A DNA stretch of 54,002 nt from Desulfobacteraceae bacterium. Lineage in GTDB: Bacteria > Desulfobacterota > Desulfobacteria > Desulfobacterales > Desulfosalsimonadaceae. The translations under genes and the position numbers were made by a program. The number at the start of each line of letters is the position of its first letter. Positions within the stretch are counted from its first letter, which is position 1. The notes below the pieces were generated by a model. The model made no database searches and had not been told where the DNA came from. It saw only the letters and a list, made by a program, of their open reading frames with translations. The stretch lies in assembly GCA_021737045.1 (NCBI GenBank), contig JAIPES010000009.1:1-54002 (forward strand), in the 5' to 3' direction. Shown here in pieces: positions 9,325 through 18,955 of this stretch.

Positions 9325-9472
9325 GCCTGTAAAAAGTCCAATATCTGCGTTACGCGCAATTTCTCAGAATTTCACGTACGGATAAGTACGCTGCATTCTT
9401 CGAAATTGTGCGAGCCTTGATCTTGAACTTTTTACGGCACCATCTAAAATCAGACTTTTTACGGTGCCATCA
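9325..9472. mobile_element. Long palindromic repeat element, copy 2
   Basis: Same imperfect palindrome as at 1-149. Left end GCCTGTAAAAAGTCC, centre with CACGTACGGATAAGTACG, right end CTTTTTACGGCACCAT, then a short tail ending CTTTTTACGGTGCCAT. The left end is joined to an AT-rich B-type block, so the original left terminus was probably replaced and no target duplication is visible. Non-coding. Confidence 0.8.
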
Positions 9473-9488
9473 AAGTTATAATAACCAC

Positions 9489-9536
9489 AAAAACAGGCAG
9501 AAGAAAGGCATTTTTGCCCTTCTTCTGCCTGTTTGC
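9489..9536 (-). terminator. Terminator of the symporter operon
   Basis: Perfect 15-bp inverted repeat AAACAGGCAGAAGAA / TTCTTCTGCCTGTTT with an inner GGCA..TGCC extension, followed on the minus strand by TTTTTG. It lies about 30 bp past the stop of the SSS symporter gene, where an intrinsic terminator for the six-gene minus-strand operon is expected. Confidence 0.8.
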
Positions 9537-9564
9537 GATTAAGGTGCCAATCGGCTGATGCCCG

Positions 9565-11193
9565 CTACCAGGGCTGCATGCCCCAGTAGAATACAATTGC
9601 GCTTAGAATCACCAGTACAAAGGGCATGGCAACGCCGTTGTATCTGGCTTCGTCATAATCAATGCCCCAGCCGTGGATACGATCGATCATTTTTTTGTCC
9701 TCAAGGCTGGGTGCCGCCATCTGCATCTTGTTAAAGACAAAAGACAGAATGATAAATGAGGCAAACGACAGGGGCACGGTAACCATGGCCCCGGACATCC
9801 CCAGTGCGGCCACCAGGCCCTTGCCCACAACGATGTTTGAAAGCACGTGCGGAGAGATGATGATGTAGACGATACCGCAGGCCGCAGAGGAAATGATCAT
9901 GGCGATCTTGTTGGCCTGTTTCCACCAGACCCCCAGCAGAATGCTCGGGCTCACAGCCGTGGCCAGAAGCCCGAATGCCCAGAGAATACTGGTGACCAGA
10001 AACGGCGGCGGGCTGAAAGCCAGCAGGATGGTCACGATGCCGGCAATACCCAGGGCCAGATAACCCCAGCGCATTTTTTTGGCGCCGGGCATTTTCGGAG
10101 CCAGGATGCCGAGCAGATCGCCGCCGACCAAGCCGGCAATGGCCATGAGGTTGCCGTTGATCGTGGACATGCCTGCGGCAATGGCGCCGCCGACCACGAA
10201 TGCGGCCACGATGGCCGGGTTGTAGAACACATTCAGGATCAGGATGGTCTGATCGGGTTTGGCAATTTCATGGCCGGTTTGGGCCGTGAAGAAGTTGCCG
10301 GCAAACCCGGCCGTGTAGGCCCCGGAAAACAACAGACCCAGAAACAGGATAAACCACACAACCGACCAGCGGGCGCTTTTGATGCTCGATGAGGTAAAAA
10401 CGCGCATGGCCAGATGGGGCAGGGCAATGGGACCCATGGTAAATGCCGGAATCAGAGCAAAATACCAGCGGTAGTCGTATTTCATGTCAAAAAATTCCGG
10501 TATCTGCTTAAGCATTCCCGGTACCATGTCGCCGTAAGCCAGGGGCGGAAACCACCAGCCCGAGGAGCCCATGGCCTTCATGATCGCGCTCATGGGAACC
10601 ACCATGGCAAGGATCATGACAACCATCTGGAAGGCCGCGTTATAAGAGGCCCCGTACATGCCGCCCATTGTGATAAACCCGATGGTGGCAATGCCCACGA
10701 TGACCAGGGCGTATTTGTAGGGAAGGCCGAAAAGCACTTCAAAGGCCATGCCCAGACCGATCATCTGGCCCAGGGCGTACATGACCATGCTCAAACACAT
10801 CCAGACAATGATGACAATGGCCGCCTCATTTCCATAGCGCACCTTGATAAAGGAGGCCGGCGTAAAGGCTTTCATTCGCCGCAGGCACGTACCGTAGAGC
10901 AGTGTCAGCAAAGGAATGGAAAGGGCCCATTGAATCCACAAATACACAAACGGCGCCTGCAGCTTGTAGATCAGGGCGATAACACCCATAAACGTGGCCA
11001 GACTTGCCCAGGTGGCCCCCATGGCCAGTCCGTTTGTCACCGGGCCGATGGCAAATCCGGCGGCATACAGGTCTTCTTCACTGGTGGTTTTTTTGGCTGC
11101 CAGCCAGCCCACATAGTAGAAAATGGCAAACAGGATGATGACAACGGCAATGCCCATCCACATGCTCGGCAATACAAATTCGGTTGCTTCCAT
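9565..11193 (-). CDS. Sodium:solute symporter (SSS family), carboxylate type
   Basis: Na+-coupled permease of the solute:sodium symporter family, 542 residues with about 13 membrane helices. The N-terminal helix is followed by AAKKTTSEEDLYAAGF and then GLAMGATWASLATFMG, the arrangement seen in ActP-like acetate/short-chain carboxylate symporters. GGAIAAGMSTINGNLM near the middle fits the conserved TM8 region. It sits 18 bp after a small two-helix protein of the kind that serves as a second subunit for such symporters, and downstream of an acyl-CoA synthetase. The substrate is therefore probably a short-chain fatty acid such as butyrate or isobutyrate (inference from context). Last gene of the operon. 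Confidence 0.88.
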   Translation of the reverse strand: MEATEFVLPSMWMGIAVVIILFAIFYYVGWLAAKKTTSEEDLYAAGFAIGPVTNGLAMGATWASLATFMGVIALIYKLQAPFVYLWIQWALSIPLLTLLYGTCLRRMKAFTPASFIKVRYGNEAAIVIIVWMCLSMVMYALGQMIGLGMAFEVLFGLPYKYALVIVGIATIGFITMGGMYGASYNAAFQMVVMILAMVVPMSAIMKAMGSSGWWFPPLAYGDMVPGMLKQIPEFFDMKYDYRWYFALIPAFTMGPIALPHLAMRVFTSSSIKSARWSVVWFILFLGLLFSGAYTAGFAGNFFTAQTGHEIAKPDQTILILNVFYNPAIVAAFVVGGAIAAGMSTINGNLMAIAGLVGGDLLGILAPKMPGAKKMRWGYLALGIAGIVTILLAFSPPPFLVTSILWAFGLLATAVSPSILLGVWWKQANKIAMIISSAACGIVYIIISPHVLSNIVVGKGLVAALGMSGAMVTVPLSFASFIILSFVFNKMQMAAPSLEDKKMIDRIHGWGIDYDEARYNGVAMPFVLVILSAIVFYWGMQPW

Positions 11194-11211
11194 GTATTCT
11201 CCCCTCCTGAT

Positions 11212-11493
11212 TTAAACGGTGTCACCGGAATTTTTGTCCTCAAGCGAGCTGGTATATGCATCCATGTCATCATCAAACTTGTTGAGCACCACAGCCATGA
11301 TGATTGCCAGGATGAGCAGGCCGAACCATCCCATCAGGATGGGCACAATGTAGTGTACCGGAAATCCCCACATGGAGCCGCCCTGCAGGGATGGAAACAG
11401 TTTGAAAATCTGCGCAAAGTGCCCGAAGATCATCAGGATGACCACGAACAGCACCGTGATGCGCAACTCCTTTTTGTACAGCTGTTCCTTCAT
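11212..11493 (-). CDS. Small membrane subunit of the symporter (DUF4212/DUF485-like)
   Basis: 93-residue protein with two membrane helices (about residues 11-31 and 45-72) joined by a short loop. A cytoplasmic acidic tail (NKFDDDMDAYTSSLEDKN) follows. Proteins of this size and topology (DUF4212, related to DUF485) are encoded directly before SSS symporters and are regarded as their small subunit. Here it lies 18 bp upstream of the symporter and 21 bp after the acyl-CoA synthetase, with a clear GAGGGG ribosome site. Exact Pfam membership cannot be confirmed by eye. Confidence 0.75.
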   Translation of the reverse strand: MKEQLYKKELRITVLFVVILMIFGHFAQIFKLFPSLQGGSMWGFPVHYIVPILMGWFGLLILAIIMAVVLNKFDDDMDAYTSSLEDKNSGDTV

Positions 11494-11514
11494 ACGTCCC
11501 CTCCTTTTTGTGGT

Positions 11515-13284
11515 TTAGTCTTTTTTCTTGGAGCTCAACTCGGGAAACTCATGGTAATAATATTCGTTTTTGGCCTTTTCCTCTCCCTTGTTCTTTTTGA
11601 TGATTTCGCCTTCCCGCAGTTCAATGCGCCGGATCTTGCCGCTGATGGTCTTGGGCACTTCCGTAGCAAATTCTATGATCCTGGGGATTTTAAACTTGGC
11701 CAGGATGCCGATGGTGTGCTGGAACAATTCCAGAGCCAGGTCCCGGGAGGGTTCATAGCCCGGGGAAAGGATCACAAAGGCTTTGACCAGTTGGTAGCGG
11801 TTGGGATCCGGGCTGCCCACCACTGCGGCCTCGGCCACGGCCGGGTGTTCGATTAAGGCGCTTTCCACCTCAAAGGGGCCCACCCGGAAGTCCGAGGATT
11901 TGATCACGTCATCAGCCCGGCCCACAAACCACCAGTAGCCGTCTTCGTCAAAATAGGCCCGGTCGCCGGTGTAATAGAAATTGTTGACAAAAACCTCTTT
12001 CATTTTTTCCGGATTGCCGATGTATTCGGTAAACAGGCCAATGGCCCGCCACCGGTCCAGGCGAACGACGATGTGGCCGACTTCCTCGGGTTTGGTGATC
12101 TCGTTGCCCTCGTCATCGGCAAGGGTGATATCATGCATGAATGAAGGTTCTCCAAAAGAGCCCAGGCGCATCCGGCCTTCCATCCAGGGCGAGTTGCCGA
12201 TCATGGCCGTGGATTCGGTCTGGCCGTAAAAATCCCGGATTTCCGTGCCCGTGTATTTTTTCCACTGCTGGATAACTTCCGGGTTCAGCGGTTCACCGGC
12301 ACTCACCGAAGATTTCAGATGGGAGAAGTCAAACTGGCCCAGGTCAAGTCCCACAAAGGCCCGCCATGCCGTGGGCGGGGCGCAGAAGGTGGCGACCTTG
12401 AACTTGGATACATAATCGAGATAGGTCTTGGGATCCAGGGCGGTGAAATGAAAGCCCGCCACAATGGCGCCCACGTTGAGCGGAGCAAAAAAGCTGCTCC
12501 AGGCCCATTTGGCCCAGCCCGGGGCTGACAGGTTGTGATGTACCTCGCCCGGGCGGATGCCGATAAAAACGGCGCTGGACAGATGCCCGATGGGATAAGA
12601 CGTGGCGCTTTGCCCCACCTGCTTGGCCAGCCCTGTGGTGCCGGAGGTGAAAAAGCAGATCAGCACGTCGTCTTTTTTGATTTTGGCCCCTTCGGCAGAG
12701 CCGGACTCGTTGGCCAGCTCGCTGTAGCTGATCCAGCCGTCTTTTTTGCCCAAAACGATTTTGACCTTGGGTTGGGCACCGGTTTCGGCAAGGGCCTCAT
12801 CAATGGCCGCGGCCGCGGTTTCCTCCGCCACAATGCTGTCCGGGGCATAGTTTTCAAACCGGAACTGCAGTTCCCGCACGGTCATGGACGTGGCCGTGGG
12901 CACGTTAATCAATCCGCCCTTGAGGCAGGCCAGGGTGGCAAACCAGGTTTCCGGCACAATGGGGATCATCATGTACATGTTCTGGCCCTGCTCAATGCCG
13001 TGCTTGCGCAGGAAATTCAGGCACCGGTTGCCTTCTTCGGCCAGCTCCCTGTAGGTGCAGGTGCGCTGTTCTCCGTTGGTCATGTCCGCCCATTGCAGGG
13101 CCGGCTGATCACCGCGTTCTTTTACGTGCAGCCCTTCCAGGATTTCCTCTGCCCAGTTGAAATGGCTCGGCAGCTCCATGTGGTTGAGCTTTTCGAATAA
13201 CGCCTTTGCTTTTTCCCGGCGCTTGGTCATGTCATCTGTGGTGTTGACTTCCATGACTTCCTTGTAGATGTTCTCCAGTGCCAT
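11515..13284 (-). CDS. AMP-forming acyl-CoA synthetase (short/medium chain)
   Basis: Activates a carboxylic acid to its CoA thioester with ATP through an acyl-adenylate. The 589 residues show the ANL-superfamily motifs in order: nucleotide P-loop TSGTTGLAK (about 213-221), FYGQTES (A5), the YYTGDRAYFDEDGYWWFVGR block (A7-A8), and the C-terminal KTISGKIRR, whose Lys is the acyl-adenylate lysine. The pattern resembles MACS-type ligases (butyrate or aromatic acids) more than acetyl-CoA synthetase. Position between the beta-oxidation genes and a carboxylate symporter points to a C4 acid such as isobutyrate or butyrate (inference). Ribosome site AGGAGG precedes the ATG at 13284. Confidence 0.88.
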   Translation of the reverse strand: MALENIYKEVMEVNTTDDMTKRREKAKALFEKLNHMELPSHFNWAEEILEGLHVKERGDQPALQWADMTNGEQRTCTYRELAEEGNRCLNFLRKHGIEQGQNMYMMIPIVPETWFATLACLKGGLINVPTATSMTVRELQFRFENYAPDSIVAEETAAAAIDEALAETGAQPKVKIVLGKKDGWISYSELANESGSAEGAKIKKDDVLICFFTSGTTGLAKQVGQSATSYPIGHLSSAVFIGIRPGEVHHNLSAPGWAKWAWSSFFAPLNVGAIVAGFHFTALDPKTYLDYVSKFKVATFCAPPTAWRAFVGLDLGQFDFSHLKSSVSAGEPLNPEVIQQWKKYTGTEIRDFYGQTESTAMIGNSPWMEGRMRLGSFGEPSFMHDITLADDEGNEITKPEEVGHIVVRLDRWRAIGLFTEYIGNPEKMKEVFVNNFYYTGDRAYFDEDGYWWFVGRADDVIKSSDFRVGPFEVESALIEHPAVAEAAVVGSPDPNRYQLVKAFVILSPGYEPSRDLALELFQHTIGILAKFKIPRIIEFATEVPKTISGKIRRIELREGEIIKKNKGEEKAKNEYYYHEFPELSSKKKD

Positions 13285-13418
13285 TCGGGGTCTCCTCCTG
13301 TGTGTTCATGTTTTGTTTCGGGTGAACGGCTTGAAATCGTACAACACGTTGCTTTGTTTTAAGAATTTTTGTTGCTGCTGCAAACAGTGTTTAAAAAAGT
13401 CAAAAAAAGCAGATCCTG

Positions 13419-13430
13419 TACGAGTTCGTA
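13419..13430. promoter_or_regulatory. Small palindrome upstream of the acyl-CoA synthetase gene
   Basis: TACGA-GT-TCGTA, an interrupted palindrome about 135 bp upstream of the acyl-CoA synthetase start, in the 183-bp gap after the crotonase gene. The gap is the longest inside this operon, so an internal promoter with an operator is possible. No regulator gene lies next to it. Weak evidence. Confidence 0.25.
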
Positions 13431-13467
13431 TACAAACGACAAAATTACATGAAGCGCGAATTGAAAA

Positions 13468-14244
13468 TCAGCGAAGCTTCCAGTCGGGCTTGCGTTTGTT
13501 TAAAAACGCGTCCACGCCCTCGTGGGCATCTTCTGTGCTGCAGAGCATGGCAAAATGATTGTTGGCCATTTCATAGGCCCTTGCATACTCAAGGTCTTCC
13601 ATCTGATAAAAGGATCTTTTGCCCAGCTGTACGGCAAGGGGGCTCTTGCCGGCAATTTTGCGGGCCAGGGAAAGGGTTTCTTCTTCCAGTTGATCTTTGG
13701 GCACCACCTTGTTAACAAGACCGATGCGCCAGGCTTCCTCACCTGTGATCATCTCTCCGGTGATCACCAGTTCCAGGGCTTTTTTGCGCCCCAGGTTCCG
13801 GGACAGGGCAACGGCCGGACCCATGCAGAAAAGCCCGACATTTACAGCCGTGGCGCCGAACCGGGCGCCTTCCGCGGCCACGGCCAGGTCGGCCGAAGCC
13901 ACCACGCCGATGCCGTTTGCCACGGCCAGGTCCTGCACGCTTGCAATCACCGGGGTTCCCATGTCAGCAATGCGCAGGCTCATTTCCTCCATCTGTTTGA
14001 CCCAGCGGTAGTAGTCCAGGTTCTGCTTGCCGGAAAGTTCGTTTACGTCAATGCCGGCACAAAAGGCCTTGCCCTGGCCGGTCACCACAATGACCCGGAC
14101 TTCTGTGTCGTTTTCAAAGGCTTCCAGGGCCTGGCTAAACTCCCGGGCCAAAGTGGAATTGAAGGTGTTTAAATGATCCGGGCGGTTGAAGGTGATAAAC
14201 CCGATGTTTTCGTTGACTTCGGTTTTAATGGTTTCATAGGCCAT
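13468..14244 (-). CDS. Crotonase-superfamily protein (ECHDC3-like), catalytic Glu pair absent
   Basis: 258-residue enoyl-CoA hydratase/isomerase-fold protein. Landmarks are ITFNRPDHLNTFN, the VIVVTGQGKAFCAGIDVNEL oxyanion-hole segment and GEEAWRIGLVNKVVP. By hand alignment to classical enoyl-CoA hydratase, the two catalytic glutamates are replaced: the GGGCE position reads ANGIG (about residue 112) and the QPE position reads TAV, followed by NVGLFCMG. This NVGLFC pattern resembles the ECHDC3 subgroup, which is not a proven hydratase. It may therefore act on a different acyl-CoA, or need another enzyme for hydration. It follows the 3-hydroxyacyl-CoA dehydrogenase gene by 62 bp in the fatty-acid operon. 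Confidence 0.82.
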   Translation of the reverse strand: MAYETIKTEVNENIGFITFNRPDHLNTFNSTLAREFSQALEAFENDTEVRVIVVTGQGKAFCAGIDVNELSGKQNLDYYRWVKQMEEMSLRIADMGTPVIASVQDLAVANGIGVVASADLAVAAEGARFGATAVNVGLFCMGPAVALSRNLGRKKALELVITGEMITGEEAWRIGLVNKVVPKDQLEEETLSLARKIAGKSPLAVQLGKRSFYQMEDLEYARAYEMANNHFAMLCSTEDAHEGVDAFLNKRKPDWKLR

Positions 14245-14306
14245 ATTCGAAAACCTCCGTTAAAAAGGGTTTGGTGATACAACCCGGTGTCGGATTGGGT
14301 TGCCTG

Positions 14307-15158
14307 TTACCGATAGTCGTAAATGCCTTTTCCGGTTTTTCTGCCCAGCCACCCGGCGCTCACATAGGATTTCAAAAGGGGGCAGGGACGATACTTGGGA
14401 TCACCGTAGCCGTCCTGAAGCACTTCAAGAATGGCCAGAACCGTATCCAGCCCGATTAAGTCGGCCAGGGCCAGGGGCCCCATGGGATGGTTCATTCCCA
14501 GTTTCATGATGGTATCAATGCCTTCTGCCGTGGCCACGCCTTCGTAGAGTTCCCACAGGGCTTCGTTGAGCATGACCATCAGCACCCGGTTGGAGACAAA
14601 TCCGGGCACATCCCGGCATTCCACAGGGGTTTTGCCCATTGCCCCGGCGCAGTCGCGCACGGTCTGTGTTACATCCGGATCCGTTGCCAGGCCGTTGATG
14701 ATCTCCACCAGCTTCATCACCGGAACAGGGTTCATGAAATGCATGCCAATGACTTTTTCCGGCCGGCTGGTGTGGGCGGCAATACCGGTGATCGGCAGCG
14801 ATGACGTGTTGGAGGCCAAAATGGCGTGCTTTGGTGCCAGCCGGTCGAGCTCGGAAAAAATTTTGGCCTTGATTCCCATGGATTCCACGGCCGCTTCCAC
14901 CACCAGGTCGCAAACAGCTGCCTTTTCAAGGCCCGTGACCGGGCTGATGCGCTCCAAAATGGCCGATTTGTCCCCACCCGAGATTTTTTCCTTTTTCACC
15001 ATCCGGTCAAGGCTGGCGGATATGGCCTCTGTGCCCTTTTTGACAAGTTCTTCCGAAATATCGTTTAGATAAACCGTAAATCCGGCGGCTGCGGCTGTTT
15101 GTGCAATCCCTCCGCCCATTTGCCCGGCGCCTACCACCATGATGGTTTGAATTTTCAT
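14307..15158 (-). CDS. hbd: 3-hydroxybutyryl-CoA dehydrogenase
   Basis: NAD-dependent oxidation of 3-hydroxyacyl-CoA to 3-ketoacyl-CoA. The 283-residue length is typical of the short bacterial Hbd/PaaH form. The N-terminal Rossmann motif is [11 protein letters not shown] (residues 9-19). SNTSSLPIT is followed by the catalytic-His segment [17 protein letters not shown], and then [15 protein letters not shown] and the C-terminal helical domain with [16 protein letters not shown]. It is followed by the crotonase-like gene and preceded by icmF (68 bp), fitting conversion of butyryl-CoA produced by the mutase. Acyl-CoA dehydrogenase and thiolase are not encoded in this window. Confidence 0.93.
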   Translation of the reverse strand: MKIQTIMVVGAGQMGGGIAQTAAAAGFTVYLNDISEELVKKGTEAISASLDRMVKKEKISGGDKSAILERISPVTGLEKAAVCDLVVEAAVESMGIKAKIFSELDRLAPKHAILASNTSSLPITGIAAHTSRPEKVIGMHFMNPVPVMKLVEIINGLATDPDVTQTVRDCAGAMGKTPVECRDVPGFVSNRVLMVMLNEALWELYEGVATAEGIDTIMKLGMNHPMGPLALADLIGLDTVLAILEVLQDGYGDPKYRPCPLLKSYVSAGWLGRKTGKGIYDYR

Positions 15159-15226
15159 TTTATCCTTTTCCTTCCTTTTTTCATCAATTCCGCAACCGGA
15201 TCCGGCCGCTTGAAATCAAATCCCTT

Positions 15227-18200
15227 TTACATGTTTCTGCGATATTTCCCGCCCACTTCGTAAAGCGCTTCTGTGATCTGGCCGATGGAGCAGACCCGCA
15301 CCGTGTCCATGAGCTCGGCAAAAATATTGCCGCCGGAAAGCACCGTGTCTTTCAGGCGCTGCAAAGCCTCCGGGCTGTAGTCCCGGTTTTTTTCAATAAA
15401 TGCGTTTAAGCGTTCCAGCTGGGATTGTTTTTCCTCCTCTGTGGCCCGGGCCAGTTCCAGATCGCCCATGGCGTCATCTTCCTCGCCCTCCGGGGGCAGA
15501 AAGGTGTTGACCCCGATGATGGGCATCTCCCCGGTATGCTTGAGGTGCTCGTAATACATGGACTCGTCCTGGATCTTGCTTCTCTGATAGCCGCGTTCCA
15601 TGGCTCCCTGGACCCCGCCCCGGGAGGTGATCCGGTCAAATTCGGCCAGCACGGCCTCTTCCACCAGATCGGTCAAGGCCTCGATGATAAAACTTCCCTG
15701 GTTCATGTTCTCGTTTTTGGTCAGGCCGTATTCCCGGTTTAAAATCAGCTGGATGGCAAGGGAACGGCGCACGGCCTCGGCAGACGGGGTGGTGATGGCC
15801 TCGTCATAAGCGTTGGTATGCAGGCTGTTGCAGTTGTCATAGATGGCATACAGGGCCTGGAGGGTGGTACGGATATCATTGAACTGGATTTCCTGGCTGT
15901 GCAGGGACCTTCCAGAGGTCTGGATATGGTATTTGAGCATCTGGGAGCGCACGTCCGCTCCGTATTTCTCCTTCATGGCAACGGCCCAGATGCGTCTGGC
16001 CACCCGGCCGATCACGCTGTATTCCGGGTCCATGCCAGAGGAGAAAAAGTAGGAAAGGTTGGGGGCAAAGCTGTCAATGGGCATGCCCCGGGACAGATAG
16101 TATTCCACATAGGTAAAGCCGTTTGCCAGGGTAAAGGCCAGCTGGGAGATGGGGTTGGCCCCGGCCTCTGCAATATGGTAGCCGGATATGGACACGGAAT
16201 AGAAATTCTGTACGTTTTTCTCGATGAAATACTGCTGGATGTCGCCCATCATCTTTAAGGCGAAATCAATGGAGAAAATACAGGTGTTCTGGCCCTGGTC
16301 TTCTTTTAGGATATCGGCCTGAACCGTGCCCCGGATGCTGGAGATCACGCTGTCGCGAATTTCCGCGGCTTCCTTTTCATCGGGCTTTCGGCCCTGCTCT
16401 TTTTCAAATTTTTCTATCTGCTGGTCAATGGCGGTGTTAAAAAACATGGCCAGCATCATCGGGGCCGGCCCGTTGATGGTCATGGACACCGACGTGCTCG
16501 GAGCCGCCAAATCAAAACCGCTGTAGAGAATTTTGACATCCTCGATGTTGCAGACACTCACGCCCGAGGTGCCCACCTTCCCGTAAACATCCGGACGGGG
16601 GTCCGGGTCAAAACCGTAAAGGGTCACCGAGTCAAAGGCCGTGGACAGCCGTTTGGCCGGGGAGTGCTCCGAGAGCAGGCGGAACCGGCGGTTGGTGCGC
16701 TCCGGATTGCCCTCTCCGGCAAACATCCGGGTGGGGTCCTCGTCTTTTCGTTTCAGGGGATAGACCCCGGCGGTAAAGGGGAACCGGCCGGGAACGTTTT
16801 CCCGGCGCATCCAGGTGTAGATTTCCGCCGGGTCCTTGAATTTGGGCAGGGCGATTTTGGGGATGTTTAACCGGGACAGCGATTCGGTATACAGCGGCAC
16901 ACGGATTTCCCGGCCCCGGACGCGGTAGACGTAATCATCGCCGGAAAAATCCTGCTCAATCTGCTGCCATTGCTGGGTAAGGCTTTTGGTTTCCGGGGCG
17001 ATATGGTTTTTTGCGGCCTCGATTTCGTCCTTGAGTCTGTCGAGCAGCGTCTGGGTGTCGCCGGAAAGCCCCCCCTGTTCAAGGGTTTCAGCGGTTTGTT
17101 CCAGGTGCCAGGCCCGGCGCAGGGCATCGGCCTGTTTGCGGGTTTCCTCGTGATATTTGTGCAGAGTATCGGAGATTTCAGACAGATACCGGTTGCGCTC
17201 AGGCGGAACCAGGATGGACTTGGATGAGGACTCCTTGGTATCGGGTACAGGCAGCCTGGTAGTATAGGGGATCTGCGTTTTTTCCGCCACCACCTCCAGC
17301 AGGTAGCTATACATGGCCGTGACCCCGTCGTCGTTAAACCGGGCGGCAATGGTGCCGAACACCGGCATATCGCCGGGCTTTTGCGAAAAAGCCTTGCGGT
17401 TTCGCTGTACCTGCTTTCGGATGTCGCGCACCGCATCCTCGCTTCCCTGTTTGTCAAACTTGTTGATGACCACAAGGTCTGCGTAATCGAGCATGTCGAT
17501 CTTTTCCAGCTGGGTGGAGGCGCCGTAATCGCTTGTCATCACATAGACCGACACATCGGTTAAATCAAAGATGTTTGATGACCCCTGGCCGATGCCAGCG
17601 GTTTCTATAATGATCAGGTCTGTATTGGCGGCCTTTAAAATATCCACGGCATCGGGCAGCACCATGGGCAGTTCAAAACTGGTACGGCGCACGGCCATGC
17701 TGCGCAGATACACCCTTGGGGTGTCAATGGCGTTCATCCGGATCCGGTCGCCCAGAAGCGCACCGCCGGTTTTGCGCCGGGACGGGTCGCAGCACAGCAG
17801 GCCGATATGCAGGTCCGGGTTGTCGTAGAGCAGGCGCAGCACCAGTTCATCTGTCAGCGAGGACTTGCCGGCCCCCCCGGTTCCGGTCAGCCCGATAATG
17901 GGAATTTTCCGGTCAGGCACCTTTTCCTTGATCTGCTTGCGCAGGGCCTCGATTTGCCCGTTGTTTTCGGCCAGGGCCAGTTCAGCGGCCGAAATGGCGC
18001 GGGCGATGGCAAAGGGGTTTTCCCGGTCCACGCCGCCCACGTCAAGACTGCCGGGCTCCACAGTGGAAAAGTCCATCTCAGACATCATGTGGTTGATCAT
18101 TCCCTGCAGGCCCATTTTGGAGCCGTCTGCCGGGGAATAGATTTTGGTGATCCCGTATTCTTCCAGCTCATGGATTTCATCGGGTACGATCACGCCGCCG

Positions 18201-18505
18201 CCGCCGCCGAAAATTTTGATGTGCCCGGCGTTTTTTTCCGCCAGCATGTCGTGCATGTATTTGAAGAATTCCATGTGACCGCCCTGGTAGCTGGAAATGG
18301 CGATGCCCTGGACGTCTTCCTCAATGGCGGCATTGACGATTTCGGCCACCGAGCGGTTATGGCCCAGGTGAATGACTTCTGCGCCGGTGTCCTGCAGGAT
18401 CCGGCGCATGATGTTAATGGCCGCATCATGGCCGTCAAAAAGGGAGGTGGCGGTAACCACCCGGATGGGATGTTTGGCCCTGTAAGTTTCGATTTCTGTG
18501 TTCAT
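15227..18505 (-). CDS. icmF: Fused isobutyryl-CoA mutase with MeaI-type GTPase chaperone
   Basis: Adenosylcobalamin enzyme interconverting isobutyryl-CoA and n-butyryl-CoA. The 1092 residues carry the complete IcmF architecture. An N-terminal B12-binding domain (about 13-145) has the DGHDAAI base-off motif. The G-domain (about 200-415) has P-loop [29 protein letters not shown] and NKFD. A linker (about 415-530) leads to the mutase TIM barrel (about 540-1090). Two substrate residues fit IcmF rather than methylmalonyl-CoA mutase by my alignment: Phe595 in RMFAG (Tyr in MCM) and Gln739 in DQGQNT (Arg in MCM). The GTPase acts as a G-protein chaperone for cofactor loading in characterised IcmF. 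First gene of the short-chain acid operon; AGGAGA ribosome site. Confidence 0.95.
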   Translation of the reverse strand: MNTEIETYRAKHPIRVVTATSLFDGHDAAINIMRRILQDTGAEVIHLGHNRSVAEIVNAAIEEDVQGIAISSYQGGHMEFFKYMHDMLAEKNAGHIKIFGGGGGVIVPDEIHELEEYGITKIYSPADGSKMGLQGMINHMMSEMDFSTVEPGSLDVGGVDRENPFAIARAISAAELALAENNGQIEALRKQIKEKVPDRKIPIIGLTGTGGAGKSSLTDELVLRLLYDNPDLHIGLLCCDPSRRKTGGALLGDRIRMNAIDTPRVYLRSMAVRRTSFELPMVLPDAVDILKAANTDLIIIETAGIGQGSSNIFDLTDVSVYVMTSDYGASTQLEKIDMLDYADLVVINKFDKQGSEDAVRDIRKQVQRNRKAFSQKPGDMPVFGTIAARFNDDGVTAMYSYLLEVVAEKTQIPYTTRLPVPDTKESSSKSILVPPERNRYLSEISDTLHKYHEETRKQADALRRAWHLEQTAETLEQGGLSGDTQTLLDRLKDEIEAAKNHIAPETKSLTQQWQQIEQDFSGDDYVYRVRGREIRVPLYTESLSRLNIPKIALPKFKDPAEIYTWMRRENVPGRFPFTAGVYPLKRKDEDPTRMFAGEGNPERTNRRFRLLSEHSPAKRLSTAFDSVTLYGFDPDPRPDVYGKVGTSGVSVCNIEDVKILYSGFDLAAPSTSVSMTINGPAPMMLAMFFNTAIDQQIEKFEKEQGRKPDEKEAAEIRDSVISSIRGTVQADILKEDQGQNTCIFSIDFALKMMGDIQQYFIEKNVQNFYSVSISGYHIAEAGANPISQLAFTLANGFTYVEYYLSRGMPIDSFAPNLSYFFSSGMDPEYSVIGRVARRIWAVAMKEKYGADVRSQMLKYHIQTSGRSLHSQEIQFNDIRTTLQALYAIYDNCNSLHTNAYDEAITTPSAEAVRRSLAIQLILNREYGLTKNENMNQGSFIIEALTDLVEEAVLAEFDRITSRGGVQGAMERGYQRSKIQDESMYYEHLKHTGEMPIIGVNTFLPPEGEEDDAMGDLELARATEEEKQSQLERLNAFIEKNRDYSPEALQRLKDTVLSGGNIFAELMDTVRVCSIGQITEALYEVGGKYRRNM

Positions 18506-18812
18506 GTTGTCTCCTTGGTTCTATGCGCGGTGCGGATGCAAAAAGCTGCAGGCAACGATTTTGCAGCAGTCTTTTTCCGGTTTTGTTTGTTGTTTGAGAA
18601 TATCTTTATTTTCCGTTATCGTTAACTGGAAGTTTGGGCAGGCAACCCTGCCTTTGTCCATTTGCCGTTTTTATGATGCGGACGTTGCAGCGTTAAACGA
18701 AAATCACGGTTTTGGTGTTGTCTGTCAAATGGTCAGACCGATTTGGATATCGGTTTTTTGCCAGGATGGCAATGCTTCCGGCACCCTTTTGCCGGATTGC
18801 CCGTTTTCTTTA
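18506..18812 (-). other. Long leader of the icmF transcript, no gene seen
   Basis: About 300 bp between the predicted promoter (18813-18842) and the icmF start. No ORF with plausible coding features. It contains a short hairpin GGCAGG-CAAC-CCTGCC (18637-18652) and an inverted repeat GCTGCA..TGCAGC (near 18545-18567). No match to a cobalamin-riboswitch core could be recognised by eye. Confidence 0.4.
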
Positions 18813-18842
18813 TCTATAGGATTTTAAAGTGCCGTTTGTCAA
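18813..18842 (-). promoter_or_regulatory. Sigma-70-type promoter for the icmF operon
   Basis: On the minus strand TTGACA (18837-18842) and TATAGA (18813-18818) are separated by 18 bp. An A/T-rich tract (18850-18885) lies just upstream of the -35 and could act as an UP element. The nearest downstream gene is icmF, about 300 bp away. Confidence 0.5.
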
Positions 18843-18910
18843 TAAAAACGATTAAAAAAATAATAAAGGGTATTTTTTTAAGTGAATCATGTTCAGCATT
18901 CAGGGCAATA

Positions 18911-18942
18911 AAAAACCGGCACGCCCTGCCGCCTGCCGGTTT
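18911..18942 (-). terminator. Terminator downstream of tRNA-Ala
   Basis: Minus-strand hairpin with stem AACCGGCA / TGCCGGTT and a 12-base loop, followed by TTTTATTG. It begins about 14 bp past the CCA end of the tRNA, as expected for a single-tRNA transcript. Confidence 0.8.
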
Positions 18943-18955
18943 ATTGTATGCAAAA

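Noticed and set aside
10414-11856. Long 480-codon open frame on the plus strand
   Set aside because: Runs antisense to the SSS symporter, its small subunit and the end of the acyl-CoA synthetase. Composition is His/Gly/Asp-rich with no domain, as expected for a mirror frame of GC-rich membrane-protein genes.
17807-18625. 272-codon plus-strand ORF opposite icmF
   Set aside because: Entirely antisense to the IcmF B12 and GTPase domains; no ribosome site and no domain.
18506-18812. Cobalamin riboswitch ahead of icmF
   Set aside because: I could not see the conserved B12-box or the multi-helix core. The hairpins present are short and generic.
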